Shown here: piece after piece, positions 35,981 to 45,691 of the stretch | Layout: each line of letters opens with the position of its first letter | Position numbering within the stretch: position 1 is the first letter of the stretch | Source: Candidatus Borrarchaeum weybense | GTDB taxonomy: Archaea; Asgardarchaeota; Sifarchaeia; Borrarchaeales; Borrarchaeaceae | Reading direction: 5' to 3' | Length of the DNA stretch: 64,000 bases | Assembly: GCA_019057385.1 (NCBI GenBank) | Contig: JAHQJS010000004.1 | Location: 1,137,068-1,201,067 of the forward strand | Position numbers and translations under genes: made by a program | Notes under the pieces: model-generated | Databases searched by the model: none | The model's input: the letters and a program-made list of their open reading frames with translations, nothing else | Told to the model about the DNA's origin: nothing

Positions 35981-37774
35981 ATGGCAAAAGGACAGTACAA
36001 AAGTGCATTGTCTTATCAGTTGTCTGCACTTCGACGATACCCATTCTTAACCATGGTAAGTGTCGGTCTAGCCTTTCTTGCCTCACTGTTTCAAGCTTTA
36101 CCGATTATTATCCTTGGCCAAGCAATAGATGAACTGCACACATCGATGAGCTTGACGCCAAGGTTTATTACTTTTGTGTGGATGATTGTTGGAATTGCAT
36201 GTGCGCTCTTTGCTACGATATTTTTAGTTGGGTATAGCTTTGCAATTATGGTTCTCCGTTGGGAGCGTGATGCCCGACAGGAGTTTTTTGAAGTCCTGCA
36301 AGACAATAGCATGACGTTCCACGACCAGATAGACAGCAAAACACTACTCGCTGTTGCCATGCAAGATATCCGCTGGATACGGTTCTCGTTGAATCCAGCT
36401 CTAAGGACGATTATTACGACAATTGGTTCATTTTTGATAACAGTTGTTTTCCTTTGGCTGATTGATTTCACAATCGGAATCATTGCAGTGGTTGGAATAC
36501 CACTCTATCTCTATTTTGCCTACCGTTACGCCGTCACTGTTGAACCTATTAGACGCAAACGGTCTGAACAGAACGAAAGATTAACTAGTATTAGCCAAGA
36601 AGTCTTTAGAGGAATAGAAGTTGTTAGGGCGTTTGGTAGTGAAGAATATGAAGAAGAAAAATTTCGCAAGATTTCAATGGAGTATCAAGAAATACAGACG
36701 AATGAAGGGCGCTTAGCTGCGTTCTACCTCCCTGCTCTCATAATGACTGCTGTTACAGGATTATCTTTTCTCTATGGAGCAAATCAAGCTCTGTTGGGTA
36801 TTTTCTCAGTAGGTACTCTTGTTGAGATGCTTGGGCTTTTAATTGCACTGGACGCTTATGGCTTCATATTGCCAAGATTCCTGCTTGAAATTAGAGGTGG
36901 TTACATAAACGCCCAAAGACTTGTTAATATTTTAAACTGGAAAGATCCGATGACAGAACCCGACAAATCCCGTCTAACTGTAAACTGGGCTGGAGATATC
37001 GTATTTGAAAACGTGAACTTTAGTTATACTAACAATAATGGTAAGAATAGCAATTATGCGTTAAAGAATCTAAATTTCAGGATACCTGGAGGCTCAAGAG
37101 TTGCCCTTATTGGTGGACCTGGGGGAGGAAAAAGCACAATTCTGAAGTTACTATTGAGATTATATGATCCTACGGAAGGTCGTGTTCTAATCGATGGCAC
37201 TGATCTTAGGTCTATTCATACGAAAAAGGTCAGGAAAGCTGTTGGGTTAGTTGAACAAGACATCTTCCTCTTCAGAATGAGCATCAGGGATAATATTGCC
37301 TTTGGAAATATGCTAGCAAGTGATGAAGAAGTGATTGAAGCAGCAAAACGGGCACAGGCTCATGAATTTATCTCCCTTATGCCTGATGGATATGAGACTA
37401 AAATAGGGGAAAGAGGAATGACTCTTTCGGGAGGGCAGCGACAGAGACTAGCTATTGCTAGAACTATTCTACATGATCCCAAAGTTCTCTTGTTGGATGA
37501 TTCAGTATCTGCTATTGACGCACAAACCGAGTATTCCTTGAGAAAAGCATTATCAGAGGTGATGCAAGGGCGAACGAGTATAACAGTCACACAAAGGTTG
37601 AGAGCTCTTCTTGAATCGGATTTGATTGTAGTCGTTGATAAAGGTGAACTCGTGGCAATTGGAACTCACAAGGAACTGCTTAAAACCTCGGATCACTACC
37701 ACCGCATCTTTGAAAAATTGCCAGGTGCATTGCAGTATGCCAATGGAGTAATCAAAACGGGAGGTGCGATATAA
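35981..37774 (+). CDS. ABC exporter half-transporter with degenerate ATP site
   Basis: About 597 residues: six membrane helices (1-320), then an ATPase domain. Walker A is GGPGGGKST and the signature is LSGGQRQRLAIART. Walker B ends LLLDDSVSAID, where the catalytic Glu is Asp, and the switch region reads VTQRLRAL, with Gln in place of His. These are the hallmarks of the subunit that carries the non-catalytic site in heterodimeric exporters such as TM287/288 and LmrCD. Its stop shares a base with the next gene's ATG, so the two are coupled. Likely substrates are lipids or drugs. Confidence 0.92.
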   Translation: MAKGQYKSALSYQLSALRRYPFLTMVSVGLAFLASLFQALPIIILGQAIDELHTSMSLTPRFITFVWMIVGIACALFATIFLVGYSFAIMVLRWERDARQEFFEVLQDNSMTFHDQIDSKTLLAVAMQDIRWIRFSLNPALRTIITTIGSFLITVVFLWLIDFTIGIIAVVGIPLYLYFAYRYAVTVEPIRRKRSEQNERLTSISQEVFRGIEVVRAFGSEEYEEEKFRKISMEYQEIQTNEGRLAAFYLPALIMTAVTGLSFLYGANQALLGIFSVGTLVEMLGLLIALDAYGFILPRFLLEIRGGYINAQRLVNILNWKDPMTEPDKSRLTVNWAGDIVFENVNFSYTNNNGKNSNYALKNLNFRIPGGSRVALIGGPGGGKSTILKLLLRLYDPTEGRVLIDGTDLRSIHTKKVRKAVGLVEQDIFLFRMSIRDNIAFGNMLASDEEVIEAAKRAQAHEFISLMPDGYETKIGERGMTLSGGQRQRLAIARTILHDPKVLLLDDSVSAIDAQTEYSLRKALSEVMQGRTSITVTQRLRALLESDLIVVVDKGELVAIGTHKELLKTSDHYHRIFEKLPGALQYANGVIKTGGAI

Positions 37775-39627
37775 TGTCTAGACGTCGTAGATTTATTGGA
37801 GAAACAGAGAAGCGAAGCAGACCGATATTTGTTCTCTTAATCAGAATGCTTGGGTATGTGGGTCGCTTCAAGAGGATCATTGCCATCGGAGTTATACTTG
37901 CCTTGGTTTCAACGATTTTCCAAGCGATTGATCCATTGGTTCTTTCATGGGGAATTGATCTTGTGCTGACTCCTGGTAGCACCATTAGGGGAATTTTGCT
38001 CCTTGGCGGTATTTACGTGGGACTAAGGCTCAGTAGTTGGCTACTTAATTCCATTAATACTTGGATCCTGTCAGGTGCGCGAGCTGGATTTATTCAAAAT
38101 ATTCAACAGGATTTATATAACCATCTGGTTCGTACTGATTTGTCCTACCTTAAGTCCGAACAGAGTGGGAATGTAACATCGCGAGTGACTTCTGATATCG
38201 ACGATCTTGGAATTGGGGTTCAGACGACAATAGATTTTTCAAGTCAAATTCTCTTATTAGTTATAACCTTTGTAATAATGTGGCTTACGAACCCTTTAAT
38301 CGCCTTGACGGCTTTGGCAGTCACTCCCGCCGTAGTCTTTGTTGTAGTACTATTTGGTACTGTAGGCCAGAGGATAATGTTGGCCTCGCAACGAGCCTAC
38401 GGTAAGGTCTCTGGACAAATCGCTGAGGATCTGAGTGGTATTCATGTTGCTAAAGCCTTCAACCGAGAGGAGGAAACAGCAGCAAAAATGAAACAACTTA
38501 ATCAAATGGCATATCGCCACGGATTACGCTTCATGATTTTAATGACGCTTATGCAGCCTTTAATAAGAGCAATGGGAATCATTGGAATCGCAGCCCTTTT
38601 ATTTGTTGGAGGTAGCTTAGCAATTGGTACAGCCCCAGTTTTAACACTAGGTGAAGTATTTCTTGGAGTAATTCTTGTTCAACGATTTCTTTGGCCTCTG
38701 CTCGCCCTTAGCTGGATGGCGACTCAGTTTCAAGCGTCATTAGCGAGCATGGATCGTATTTTAGACGTTCTTGAAGTACAACCAACGATAGTAAACTCTC
38801 CAAACGCAGTTTCTTTAAAAGAGACTAATGACGGTATCACTTTTGAAAATCTATCATTTGCGTACGTAGAAGGAACAAAAGTACTAAAGAAAATAAATTT
38901 CAAGATCGCTCCTGGTGAAACAGTTGCGATGGTAGGGCACACTGGGGCTGGAAAAACGACAGTTGCAGCCCTTGTCAATCGATTTTATGATCCTCAAGAA
39001 GGTCGAATCCTAATTGGTGATCAAGACATTAGGGATGTGACGCTTGAATCCCTACATGACACAATTGCCCTTATTTCCCAAGAACCTTATCTGTTTGACG
39101 CTAATGTCTTAGAAAATATTCGATATGGAAGACAATCTGCCAATGACCAAGAGATTGTTGATCTCTGCAAGCTTATCGGAGCTCATGAGTTCATTGAAGT
39201 TTTATCAAATGGGTATGATACAATTGTTGCTGAAGGTGGTAAAAATCTCAGTGCTGGTCAAGTTCAAATGATTGCTATTGCTCGGACAATGTTAGCCGAT
39301 CCCAAGATCCTTATCCTTGATGAAGCTACTAGCCGTCTTGATGCCTACTCGGAGTCACTGGTTCAAGCCGCGCAAGAAAAGTTATTTGCAGACAGAACCA
39401 CTGTGGTCATTGCCCACCGGCTTACGACAATCGCAAATGCATCACGTGTGTTCGTTTTTGATCACGGAGAACTCATAGAGCGGGGTACCCACAAAGAACT
39501 ATTACGTCTTGGGGGTAAATATAAAGCTTTATACGACACTTACTATGCACATCAATCAGTAGAAGAACTCTCCGAAGAGATTGCCAAGGTTGCTCAAGAA
39601 GAACTTGCAATGGTTTCCGATAAATAA
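37774..39627 (+). CDS. ABC exporter half-transporter, catalytic partner
   Basis: A 617-residue half-transporter: six membrane helices, then Walker A GHTGAGKTT, signature LSAGQVQMIAIART, Walker B ILILDEATSRLD and switch His in VVIAHRLTTIA. The canonical Glu and His are kept, while the signature has Ala instead of the second Gly, which fits its pairing with the degenerate subunit upstream. Together they form a heterodimeric exporter in the cell membrane. Confidence 0.92.
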   Translation: MSRRRRFIGETEKRSRPIFVLLIRMLGYVGRFKRIIAIGVILALVSTIFQAIDPLVLSWGIDLVLTPGSTIRGILLLGGIYVGLRLSSWLLNSINTWILSGARAGFIQNIQQDLYNHLVRTDLSYLKSEQSGNVTSRVTSDIDDLGIGVQTTIDFSSQILLLVITFVIMWLTNPLIALTALAVTPAVVFVVVLFGTVGQRIMLASQRAYGKVSGQIAEDLSGIHVAKAFNREEETAAKMKQLNQMAYRHGLRFMILMTLMQPLIRAMGIIGIAALLFVGGSLAIGTAPVLTLGEVFLGVILVQRFLWPLLALSWMATQFQASLASMDRILDVLEVQPTIVNSPNAVSLKETNDGITFENLSFAYVEGTKVLKKINFKIAPGETVAMVGHTGAGKTTVAALVNRFYDPQEGRILIGDQDIRDVTLESLHDTIALISQEPYLFDANVLENIRYGRQSANDQEIVDLCKLIGAHEFIEVLSNGYDTIVAEGGKNLSAGQVQMIAIARTMLADPKILILDEATSRLDAYSESLVQAAQEKLFADRTTVVIAHRLTTIANASRVFVFDHGELIERGTHKELLRLGGKYKALYDTYYAHQSVEELSEEIAKVAQEELAMVSDK

Positions 39628-39680
39628 ATCGCCTTTCAGGGAAAGTCAATATTTCGACGAATAAAACTTTTTATAGTACT

Positions 39681-41040
39681 CTCCGCAAGAAGACCCCCCA
39701 ATGTGTTGGGGGGATGAAGTGCGTGTTTTACGTGTTTCACTTTCACCGTAGTGTCCCCCAGCTTTAAATAGGTATTTGCGTATAGTAACTCTCGTGACAT
39801 GAATTTCAGGGGAACACAGGGATACGTATGATGACACGGACTTACAAATATCGCGTGTATCCAACCACACAACAGGCAACTACGTTAACGCAATGGCTTA
39901 CTACCTGTCGTCTGTTGTATAATAACGCTCTGGCAGCGCGAAAAGACGCTTGGCACACTCACCAACAATCAGTTACCTATTATGAACAAGCCACCCAACT
40001 ACAAGTTGCTAAACAGACCAACCCGTGTTTGAAGGTGGTGCATTCTCAGGTACTCCAAGATACACTCAGAAGACTGGATAAGACCTTCAGCAACTTTTTT
40101 AGGCGTCTTAAGAAGGGGGAAAAAGCCGGTTACCCACGATTTAAAGGAAAATACCGGTATGATTCCTTCACGTACCCGCAAAGTGGGTTCTCCCTCGAAA
40201 AGAACAACAAGAAACTCCGGCTCTCGAAAATTGGAAGTATCAACATTACACTCCACCGCCTTATCCCCTCTGAAGGAGTGATCAAGACCTGTACTATTAC
40301 ACGCGATGTTGACCACTGGTATGCCTGCTTTACAGTAGCACTGCCTGATCCCGAGCCTGAGTCTCAGCAGAGAGGAATAAAGAAGGCGATAGGGGTGGAT
40401 GTTGGGTTAAAGAGTTTACTTACGTTTAATAACGGAGATACCATAGCTAACCCCCGTTGGTTAAGACACTCGGAGAAGAAAGTAGCGAAAGAACAGAGAA
40501 GAAAAGATAGGAGGCAGAAAGGGTCACATAACCGTCACAAACAGAACACAAAGGTAGCACAGGTACACCAGAAGATACGTAACCAACGGAAGGACTTTCA
40601 TCACAAGCTTAGTCGAACACTGGTCGATGCTTATGACCTAATAGTGTATGAGAATCTCAAGATCACCAACATGGTGAAGAACCATCATGTAGCGAAGTCG
40701 ATTAGTGACGCCGGCTGGGGGCAACTTATGTGTTTTACGGAGTACAAAGCGGAGGAAGCTGGTACTCTAGTAGAATATGTGAGTGCCTATAATACCACAC
40801 AACTGTGTAGTAGGTGTGGGAAGCTGGTACCGAAAACACTAGCAACTCGCATCCACAGCTGTCCTTACTGTGTCCTTGATGTAGCACGAGATCATAACTC
40901 GGCCATCACCATTTTACACCGATCACGCTACTATGTAGCATCACGATCAGGGCAGGAACTGTCCGTCGAGCCTGTTTGACATGTCCCGTTGGGGAATGGA
41001 TGATTCAGGAAGCCACCCTACTTGTAGGGTGGTAGTTCAC
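39681..41040 (+). mobile_element. IS200/IS605-type element carrying only TnpB
   Basis: The left end is CTCCGCAAGAAGACCCCCCA, a loop, TGGGGGGATGAAGTGCG (39681-39723), a very stable hairpin. The right end is AGGAAGCCACCCTAC, a loop, GTAGGGTGGTAGTTCAC, ending at 41040. The tnpB gene is intact. The left end matches the short element at 24751-25152 and the right end those at 6085 and 17370. No tnpA is present. Confidence 0.8.
39828..40979 (+). CDS. tnpB: TnpB, intact RNA-guided nuclease
   Basis: The 383-residue protein has a classic N-terminus (TRTYKYRVYPTTQQATTL), helical domain with RLLYNNALAARKDAW, and RuvC acids: Asp in GVDVGLKSLL, Glu in VYENLKITNM, Asp in VARDHNSAI. The zinc ribbon is CSRCGK...CPYC. 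The final ~60 bases and the 3' flank contain hairpins expected of the omega-RNA. GC content is above that of host genes. All catalytic features are present, so it is probably functional. Confidence 0.93.
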   Translation: MMTRTYKYRVYPTTQQATTLTQWLTTCRLLYNNALAARKDAWHTHQQSVTYYEQATQLQVAKQTNPCLKVVHSQVLQDTLRRLDKTFSNFFRRLKKGEKAGYPRFKGKYRYDSFTYPQSGFSLEKNNKKLRLSKIGSINITLHRLIPSEGVIKTCTITRDVDHWYACFTVALPDPEPESQQRGIKKAIGVDVGLKSLLTFNNGDTIANPRWLRHSEKKVAKEQRRKDRRQKGSHNRHKQNTKVAQVHQKIRNQRKDFHHKLSRTLVDAYDLIVYENLKITNMVKNHHVAKSISDAGWGQLMCFTEYKAEEAGTLVEYVSAYNTTQLCSRCGKLVPKTLATRIHSCPYCVLDVARDHNSAITILHRSRYYVASRSGQELSVEPV

Positions 41041-41071
41041 AGCCTTTCTCATCAGCATTAAGAGGTCAATA

Positions 41072-41410
41072 TTAGACCAACGAATGGCGCATTTGATGCT
41101 GTTTTATTTCGTCATCAGGAATTCCGAGAATCCATCCAAGCCAAGCAGTTCTTAAATTCCTCTCAAGGTATGGTATTGACCCAGCTCGCATACCTTTTTC
41201 GAATTTAGCACGACTTTCTATTTCACGAAAATATTCTGCGAAGACTTCTTCTTCTTTGGGCTTTTCAAATAAAACCCATTGTAAGATCGAGAGACCTACG
41301 TTTCTAAGACTTTGACCTATGACGCCTTGAGCGGAAACTCCGATGGCATCTGATTCAGCTCGCTTTTTCTGTTCTTCATATTTTTCAAGCAATTCATCTT
41401 CGCTTCTCAT
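41072..41410 (-). CDS. Uncharacterised protein, TAWLGWILGIPD family, copy 1
   Basis: A 112-residue protein starting MRSEDELLEKYEEQKKR and ending with RTAWLGWILGIPDDEIKQHQ. The same C-terminal signature is in the protein at 52719-53063 and the two align along their length. No known family is recognised. The middle has a hydrophobic stretch (SLRNVGLSILQWVLF) and a conserved acidic segment (KEEEVFAEYFREIESR). A small DNA-repair, stress or regulatory role cannot be chosen. It lies just past the right end of a TnpB element, but matches host composition. Confidence 0.65.
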   Translation of the reverse strand: MRSEDELLEKYEEQKKRAESDAIGVSAQGVIGQSLRNVGLSILQWVLFEKPKEEEVFAEYFREIESRAKFEKGMRAGSIPYLERNLRTAWLGWILGIPDDEIKQHQMRHSLV

Positions 41411-41560
41411 ATGATCACATATCCTGTAAATTTGGTATTTAATCAGGTATTTGTTCTATAGAAATGCTTTGGTTCAAACAAATTGATGAAAAGTCATTAA
41501 AAGATTTTTTTCATTTAATTTGTTGTGCTTCCGTCTCAGCTTTTTAAAAGACGAGCAAAA

Positions 41561-42565
41561 TTAGGAGGATAATTTCTCTTTCAAGACCTTTTTTTCAGAT
41601 TCTATCATCGCAAGGATCTCAGAATCCATTTTAAATAGTCTGTTGTGAAAATTTTCATTCAAGGGCATTTTTTGGTATAACTCTTTTCTTTGAACTTCAA
41701 GGAGCATAGGTGAAAGTCCCATAAATTCAGCAACGCAATAAATATGGTTACCATTCTTCTTGGCAGTCTTATAGACGTCTTCAAGATGATCTTTCCACTT
41801 TGCATCACGAAGTAAGTGATGATCTACTATAATCATATCAATCTGGGAAGCTAGTTTCTTGAGGTTCGCTATCCCACTCATTAAATCCTCTTTCGGTACT
41901 TGTCGTAAATAAGTAGGCGGGCCACCAATCAAAAGTAAGTTAGGTTTTTCCTCTTCTATTAGTGATAAAGTATATTCAGACATTGGCCCTTGTACATCTG
42001 AAGCGTGGAGAATTTTTTCATCATTATATTCGATAGCTGTCATTATTACCCAGCCAAAGCGACTGCCTTCTGGTCCATGCCAGACAGGCTCAGAACAACG
42101 AATAGTTGTTTGCTTAAACATAAATGACTGACTATCTGCAGGACGAATTTCGCAATCTTCACGCTTATAGAGGTAATATGATCGTCTTTTTTGAGAGTAA
42201 TTGATGGAGCTTCTGTTTGATCGATCTTTGGCTAAGATTATTTTTCCCGAATATAATTGCGTAGCAATAGTTTCATTTGTCCATTGATAGACCTGTGAGA
42301 GTGAAGTAGTATAATGATCGAAATGAAAATGTGAAATCACTAATACATCGCATTTTTTAGCTCTTTCTTGTATGAGTTCTCTAGTTAACTTCGCTGCAGC
42401 TAGTTCTTTAATATGAGGGGGAAGTCTATCTCGTCGAGGTGCCAGCGCCACACTTGGATCTATCAAGATGGCTAAATCTGGTGTTTTAACATAAAAACAA
42501 AATGATCGTGTACCAAGAGATTCCGCTCCTATAGGCTCAATATGGAGTTTTTCCAGACCTAACAT
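41561..42565 (-). CDS. UPF0282-type metallo-beta-lactamase-fold hydrolase
   Basis: The 334-residue protein has the MBL metal motif HFHFDH in LVISHFHFDHYTTS, a further Asp in LHASDVQGPMS, and HH in IIVDHHLLRD. The start, IEPIGAESLGTRSFCFYV, and IDPSVALAPRRDRLPPH match the archaeal UPF0282 family. The substrate is unknown; relatives such as UlaG act on small lactones or phosphodiesters. It stands alone between the paralogue gene and the MscS channel. Confidence 0.85.
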   Translation of the reverse strand: MLGLEKLHIEPIGAESLGTRSFCFYVKTPDLAILIDPSVALAPRRDRLPPHIKELAAAKLTRELIQERAKKCDVLVISHFHFDHYTTSLSQVYQWTNETIATQLYSGKIILAKDRSNRSSINYSQKRRSYYLYKREDCEIRPADSQSFMFKQTTIRCSEPVWHGPEGSRFGWVIMTAIEYNDEKILHASDVQGPMSEYTLSLIEEEKPNLLLIGGPPTYLRQVPKEDLMSGIANLKKLASQIDMIIVDHHLLRDAKWKDHLEDVYKTAKKNGNHIYCVAEFMGLSPMLLEVQRKELYQKMPLNENFHNRLFKMDSEILAMIESEKKVLKEKLSS

Positions 42566-42645
42566 GTCTGTTGCCTTACTATATTATTTTGAATGCATGA
42601 TCGTCTCGATAGTTTTCTTAAATAAATATTGGTTTTTTGGATTCA

Positions 42646-43626
42646 TTATACTTCTTTATTCAATCGAATGGACTGTGTTGGGTATGGCATGTCTATACCA
42701 GCTTCGGTCAATGCATTTTTAATATTGTTCAGCATTCTGCTTTCTGTTTCAAAAACTCCGCCCGCTTTTGTTGTATCCACAAAAACCCTAGCTTCCATAT
42801 TAACTGCAAAGTCGCCTAGTTTTGTTACGACAATTTCTATCGGAGCAAAATAGCCTTGTCCTGATATTCCTGAGGTGACTGTAGCTGTATCCTTCTCTAG
42901 GACTTCTCGTATAATTTTTATCGCTTGCGATATGTCTGACTCATAAGCTATACCTATCTTGTGGAAAAGCCTTCTTAGCCGATGCGTTGAATAATTAATT
43001 ATCGCATCACTAGCTACCATTGAATTAGGCAAACTGATTAAAGTGTTATCAGGTGCGATAATAGTTGTAGATCGTAGATTAATCTCTATAACCTTCCCTA
43101 CTATATCATTCTTTTTCAACTGTATCCAGTCACCTATCTTGAATGCTTTATCAAAGATAATACTAACGCCTGCGAAAATATTAGCGACTGTTTGCTGGGC
43201 AGCAAGTCCTAATACGATTCCGGCAAAACCCGCACCGACTAATATCCCTTGAACGGCTGTAATAAGCCCAAAAACACCTAGAGTTAGTATAAAAGCGATG
43301 ATATAAATAAAATATCTAATTAGTCTTTTAAAGAGCATATTTAATCTTGTAGGAATATCAGCCACCCAGTGTATCACTTTGTCGTAAATGGTTAGGCTTA
43401 TTCTTACTGCATAAACTGCAACAAGCCAAATAATTACTATTTCTAACAACTGCGTTAGGAGTGGATAGGTAGTTGAAATCTGTACCCAATAAGAATAGAA
43501 ATTATATCTTAACATTAAAAAACCTAAAATTATTAGAAGAAAAATCACCGGAATTAAATAACTAGCTAGTATTCTTCTAGTTGTCGTTTGTATTTGAGAA
43601 TCATCAGTTTGCGAAATTCTTTTCAC
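42646..43626 (-). CDS. MscS-type mechanosensitive ion channel
   Basis: A 326-residue membrane protein with four N-terminal helices. The pore helix reads FGLITAVQGILVGAGFAGIV, GLAAQQTVANIFAGVSII, as in MscS TM3, followed by the beta domain (FKIGDWIQLKKNDIVGKVIE, INLRSTTIIAPDNTLISLPN) and a mixed C-terminal domain. It would release solutes on osmotic downshock. It is transcribed alone. Confidence 0.92.
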   Translation of the reverse strand: MKRISQTDDSQIQTTTRRILASYLIPVIFLLIILGFLMLRYNFYSYWVQISTTYPLLTQLLEIVIIWLVAVYAVRISLTIYDKVIHWVADIPTRLNMLFKRLIRYFIYIIAFILTLGVFGLITAVQGILVGAGFAGIVLGLAAQQTVANIFAGVSIIFDKAFKIGDWIQLKKNDIVGKVIEINLRSTTIIAPDNTLISLPNSMVASDAIINYSTHRLRRLFHKIGIAYESDISQAIKIIREVLEKDTATVTSGISGQGYFAPIEIVVTKLGDFAVNMEARVFVDTTKAGGVFETESRMLNNIKNALTEAGIDMPYPTQSIRLNKEV

Positions 43627-43924
43627 TTCCTTTCAGAAAAATTAATGGCATAATACTATTAAGTTTAACCAAGGCGGCTTATAGTCTATTAAATATTTAT
43701 GTAAACCGAAATTCGTTGAGTTGTCACTTGTGTTTCTACTTAGGGAAAACGCAACTCAACTGTGATTCTATGAAGCTTAATAACAAGAGAAGGGTTTTTT
43801 AATCATAATAAATATTGCTTGTGTGTATGATAAAATTTTAATAGTCTCTAAGAGTGCTTTAAACACACTCCGCAAAACTAGTAAATAATAAATAAAAATA
43901 CGAGCAATCCGATGGTATTTTCAA

Positions 43925-45100
43925 ATGAAATTTCTATTAGGTGTATGCGGAATAGGACTGGGTCATGCAGGAAGATCAGTAAAACTTGCTGAAATGTTGA
44001 CTTCTCAAGGGCATGATGTTTTTTTCACATCCTTTGGTGTCGCCTCCGATTTTATCAAATTAAACGGGTACAAAGTTTACAGAATCCCGCCATATGAGTG
44101 GTATTCTGCGGGGACAGAACCCAATTGGTCAATGTCCGCGATTAACGGTGCGCCGATCATCCACCGCATTGTAAGGGGCTACAAAAAAATTCTAAAAATC
44201 ATAAAGAAAGAAGCCCATCTCGATTACATTATCTCAGATACTGATTTTCCTACGTTGCTGACACTTGCAAGACACAATTTTGAAGGGTGTATTCTCACAA
44301 ATACATTACGAATTGGCGTACTTGGGAAGCAGTTGCTCGAATACGGTGTGACAGGTCGAATACTTCGACCTAATTTGAAATTCCTTTTCAATAGGAAGAT
44401 AGATGCTCTCTTCCTCTATTTATACAAGCGCACTAACAAGGTTTATTGTTTCGATTTCCCCCCGCCGTACACACTAGCCAGACATAATATACTTCCTGAT
44501 GAGTCATTTGATGGTGAATTGCGGTACTGCGGCCTGATTAAAGGAAAAGACCCCCAAGAACTACCTTCTAAAGAAGAAATCATGGAAAAATTGGACTTAA
44601 ATCCCGATTTGCCGACAATATACATCGGCATAAGCGGACCGAATAAATACCAACTCATTAACTTTTTCGCAAACCATTATGATGGTTGCAAAGATAAGAA
44701 CATAATTATTACCACAGGAACGCCCTCTTCATCATTACCGACTTATAGAAATCAGGAGTTCAGAGTTTTTCATTGGTATCCTGTACGAGAGGAACTTCTG
44801 AAAGTTGCAGACGTTATCGTGGCCCGTGCTGGTTTAAACACGATTTCAGAAATTTTAACTTTCGGAAAGAAAAGTCTATTAATTCCAGAATTACAACCAG
44901 AGCAGATGGAAAATGCACATTCTCTAGAAAGCCTAGGTCTCTGTGTTACAATTCATCAAAAGGCTCTAAATGAAGAAATCTTTAATATTCAATTAGCAAG
45001 AGTATTAGAAAATAATCAAATGACAAAACGGTTAAAAGAATATCAATCACTTTGTAGACGATATGATGCACTTTCAATGATAACAAACGATTTTAATTAA
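43925..45100 (+). CDS. MurG-like glycosyltransferase (GT28-type fold)
   Basis: A 391-residue GT-B glycosyltransferase: the N-terminus MKFLLGVCGIGLGHAGRSVK is typical of archaeal MJ1255-like enzymes, and the C-terminal donor domain has HWYPVREELLKVADVIVARA and GLNTISEILTFGKKSLLIPE, equivalent to the UDP-sugar site of MurG. Likely role is glycosylation of lipids or surface polymers. The sugar is unknown. Confidence 0.82.
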   Translation: MKFLLGVCGIGLGHAGRSVKLAEMLTSQGHDVFFTSFGVASDFIKLNGYKVYRIPPYEWYSAGTEPNWSMSAINGAPIIHRIVRGYKKILKIIKKEAHLDYIISDTDFPTLLTLARHNFEGCILTNTLRIGVLGKQLLEYGVTGRILRPNLKFLFNRKIDALFLYLYKRTNKVYCFDFPPPYTLARHNILPDESFDGELRYCGLIKGKDPQELPSKEEIMEKLDLNPDLPTIYIGISGPNKYQLINFFANHYDGCKDKNIIITTGTPSSSLPTYRNQEFRVFHWYPVREELLKVADVIVARAGLNTISEILTFGKKSLLIPELQPEQMENAHSLESLGLCVTIHQKALNEEIFNIQLARVLENNQMTKRLKEYQSLCRRYDALSMITNDFN

Positions 45101-45155
45101 GCTTATTTTATATGAATAAAAAAAGAAGAACTCGATCTCAGTTCTAAAAATAACC

Positions 45156-45524
45156 CTAAAGGTCTAAAGCAGACCTTACCTTACTAGCAAACAGTTTCCC
45201 CTTTACTCCATGAGACTCAACCTTTATATTGCCATCACTTTCAGCTTGTTTTGCGAGATCCTTATCACCTGAATTAATTACCTTTTTAATAATATCACTT
45301 TTTCCTGTAATGGTGACGTGAGGGCCATCATGAAGTCCTTCGTCGATCGTGATGCTTCCATCAGTCTGGATCACAGCAGATGCTACATCTTCAGGATCTT
45401 GACCCACTACATTAATCTTAGCTGCACGTACGATCTTTAAGAACACTTTAGATTTTTTACTTTCCTTTAAATAGTTTTCAGCTTCTTTTAATCTCTTACT
45501 TACACATTCAAAAATTGTACTCAT
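45156..45524 (-). CDS. SCP2-like sterol-carrier-fold protein
   Basis: A 122-residue protein with the SCP2 pattern: VFLKIVRAAKINVVGQDP, an IQTDGSITIDEGLHDGPHVTI strand block, TGKSDIIKKVIN and the terminal KLFASKVRSALDL. SCP2 proteins bind fatty acyl-CoA or other lipids in a hydrophobic tunnel. In archaea the role is unknown; it may hold acyl chains for the acyl-CoA enzymes coded in this window. Confidence 0.75.
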   Translation of the reverse strand: MSTIFECVSKRLKEAENYLKESKKSKVFLKIVRAAKINVVGQDPEDVASAVIQTDGSITIDEGLHDGPHVTITGKSDIIKKVINSGDKDLAKQAESDGNIKVESHGVKGKLFASKVRSALDL

Positions 45525-45691
45525 TATTGGGATGCCTCCGATAGTGCTAACTCAATTTCGGGATATTATTATATATAGTTTATAGTTTTTACGATTGAAA
45601 GTTGATTGGAATTCAACTTCTGAATAAAAGTTGAATGTATTAATAGCAATTTTCAAAAATCTTAAACAACAAATAGATGAAGTGAGAGATT

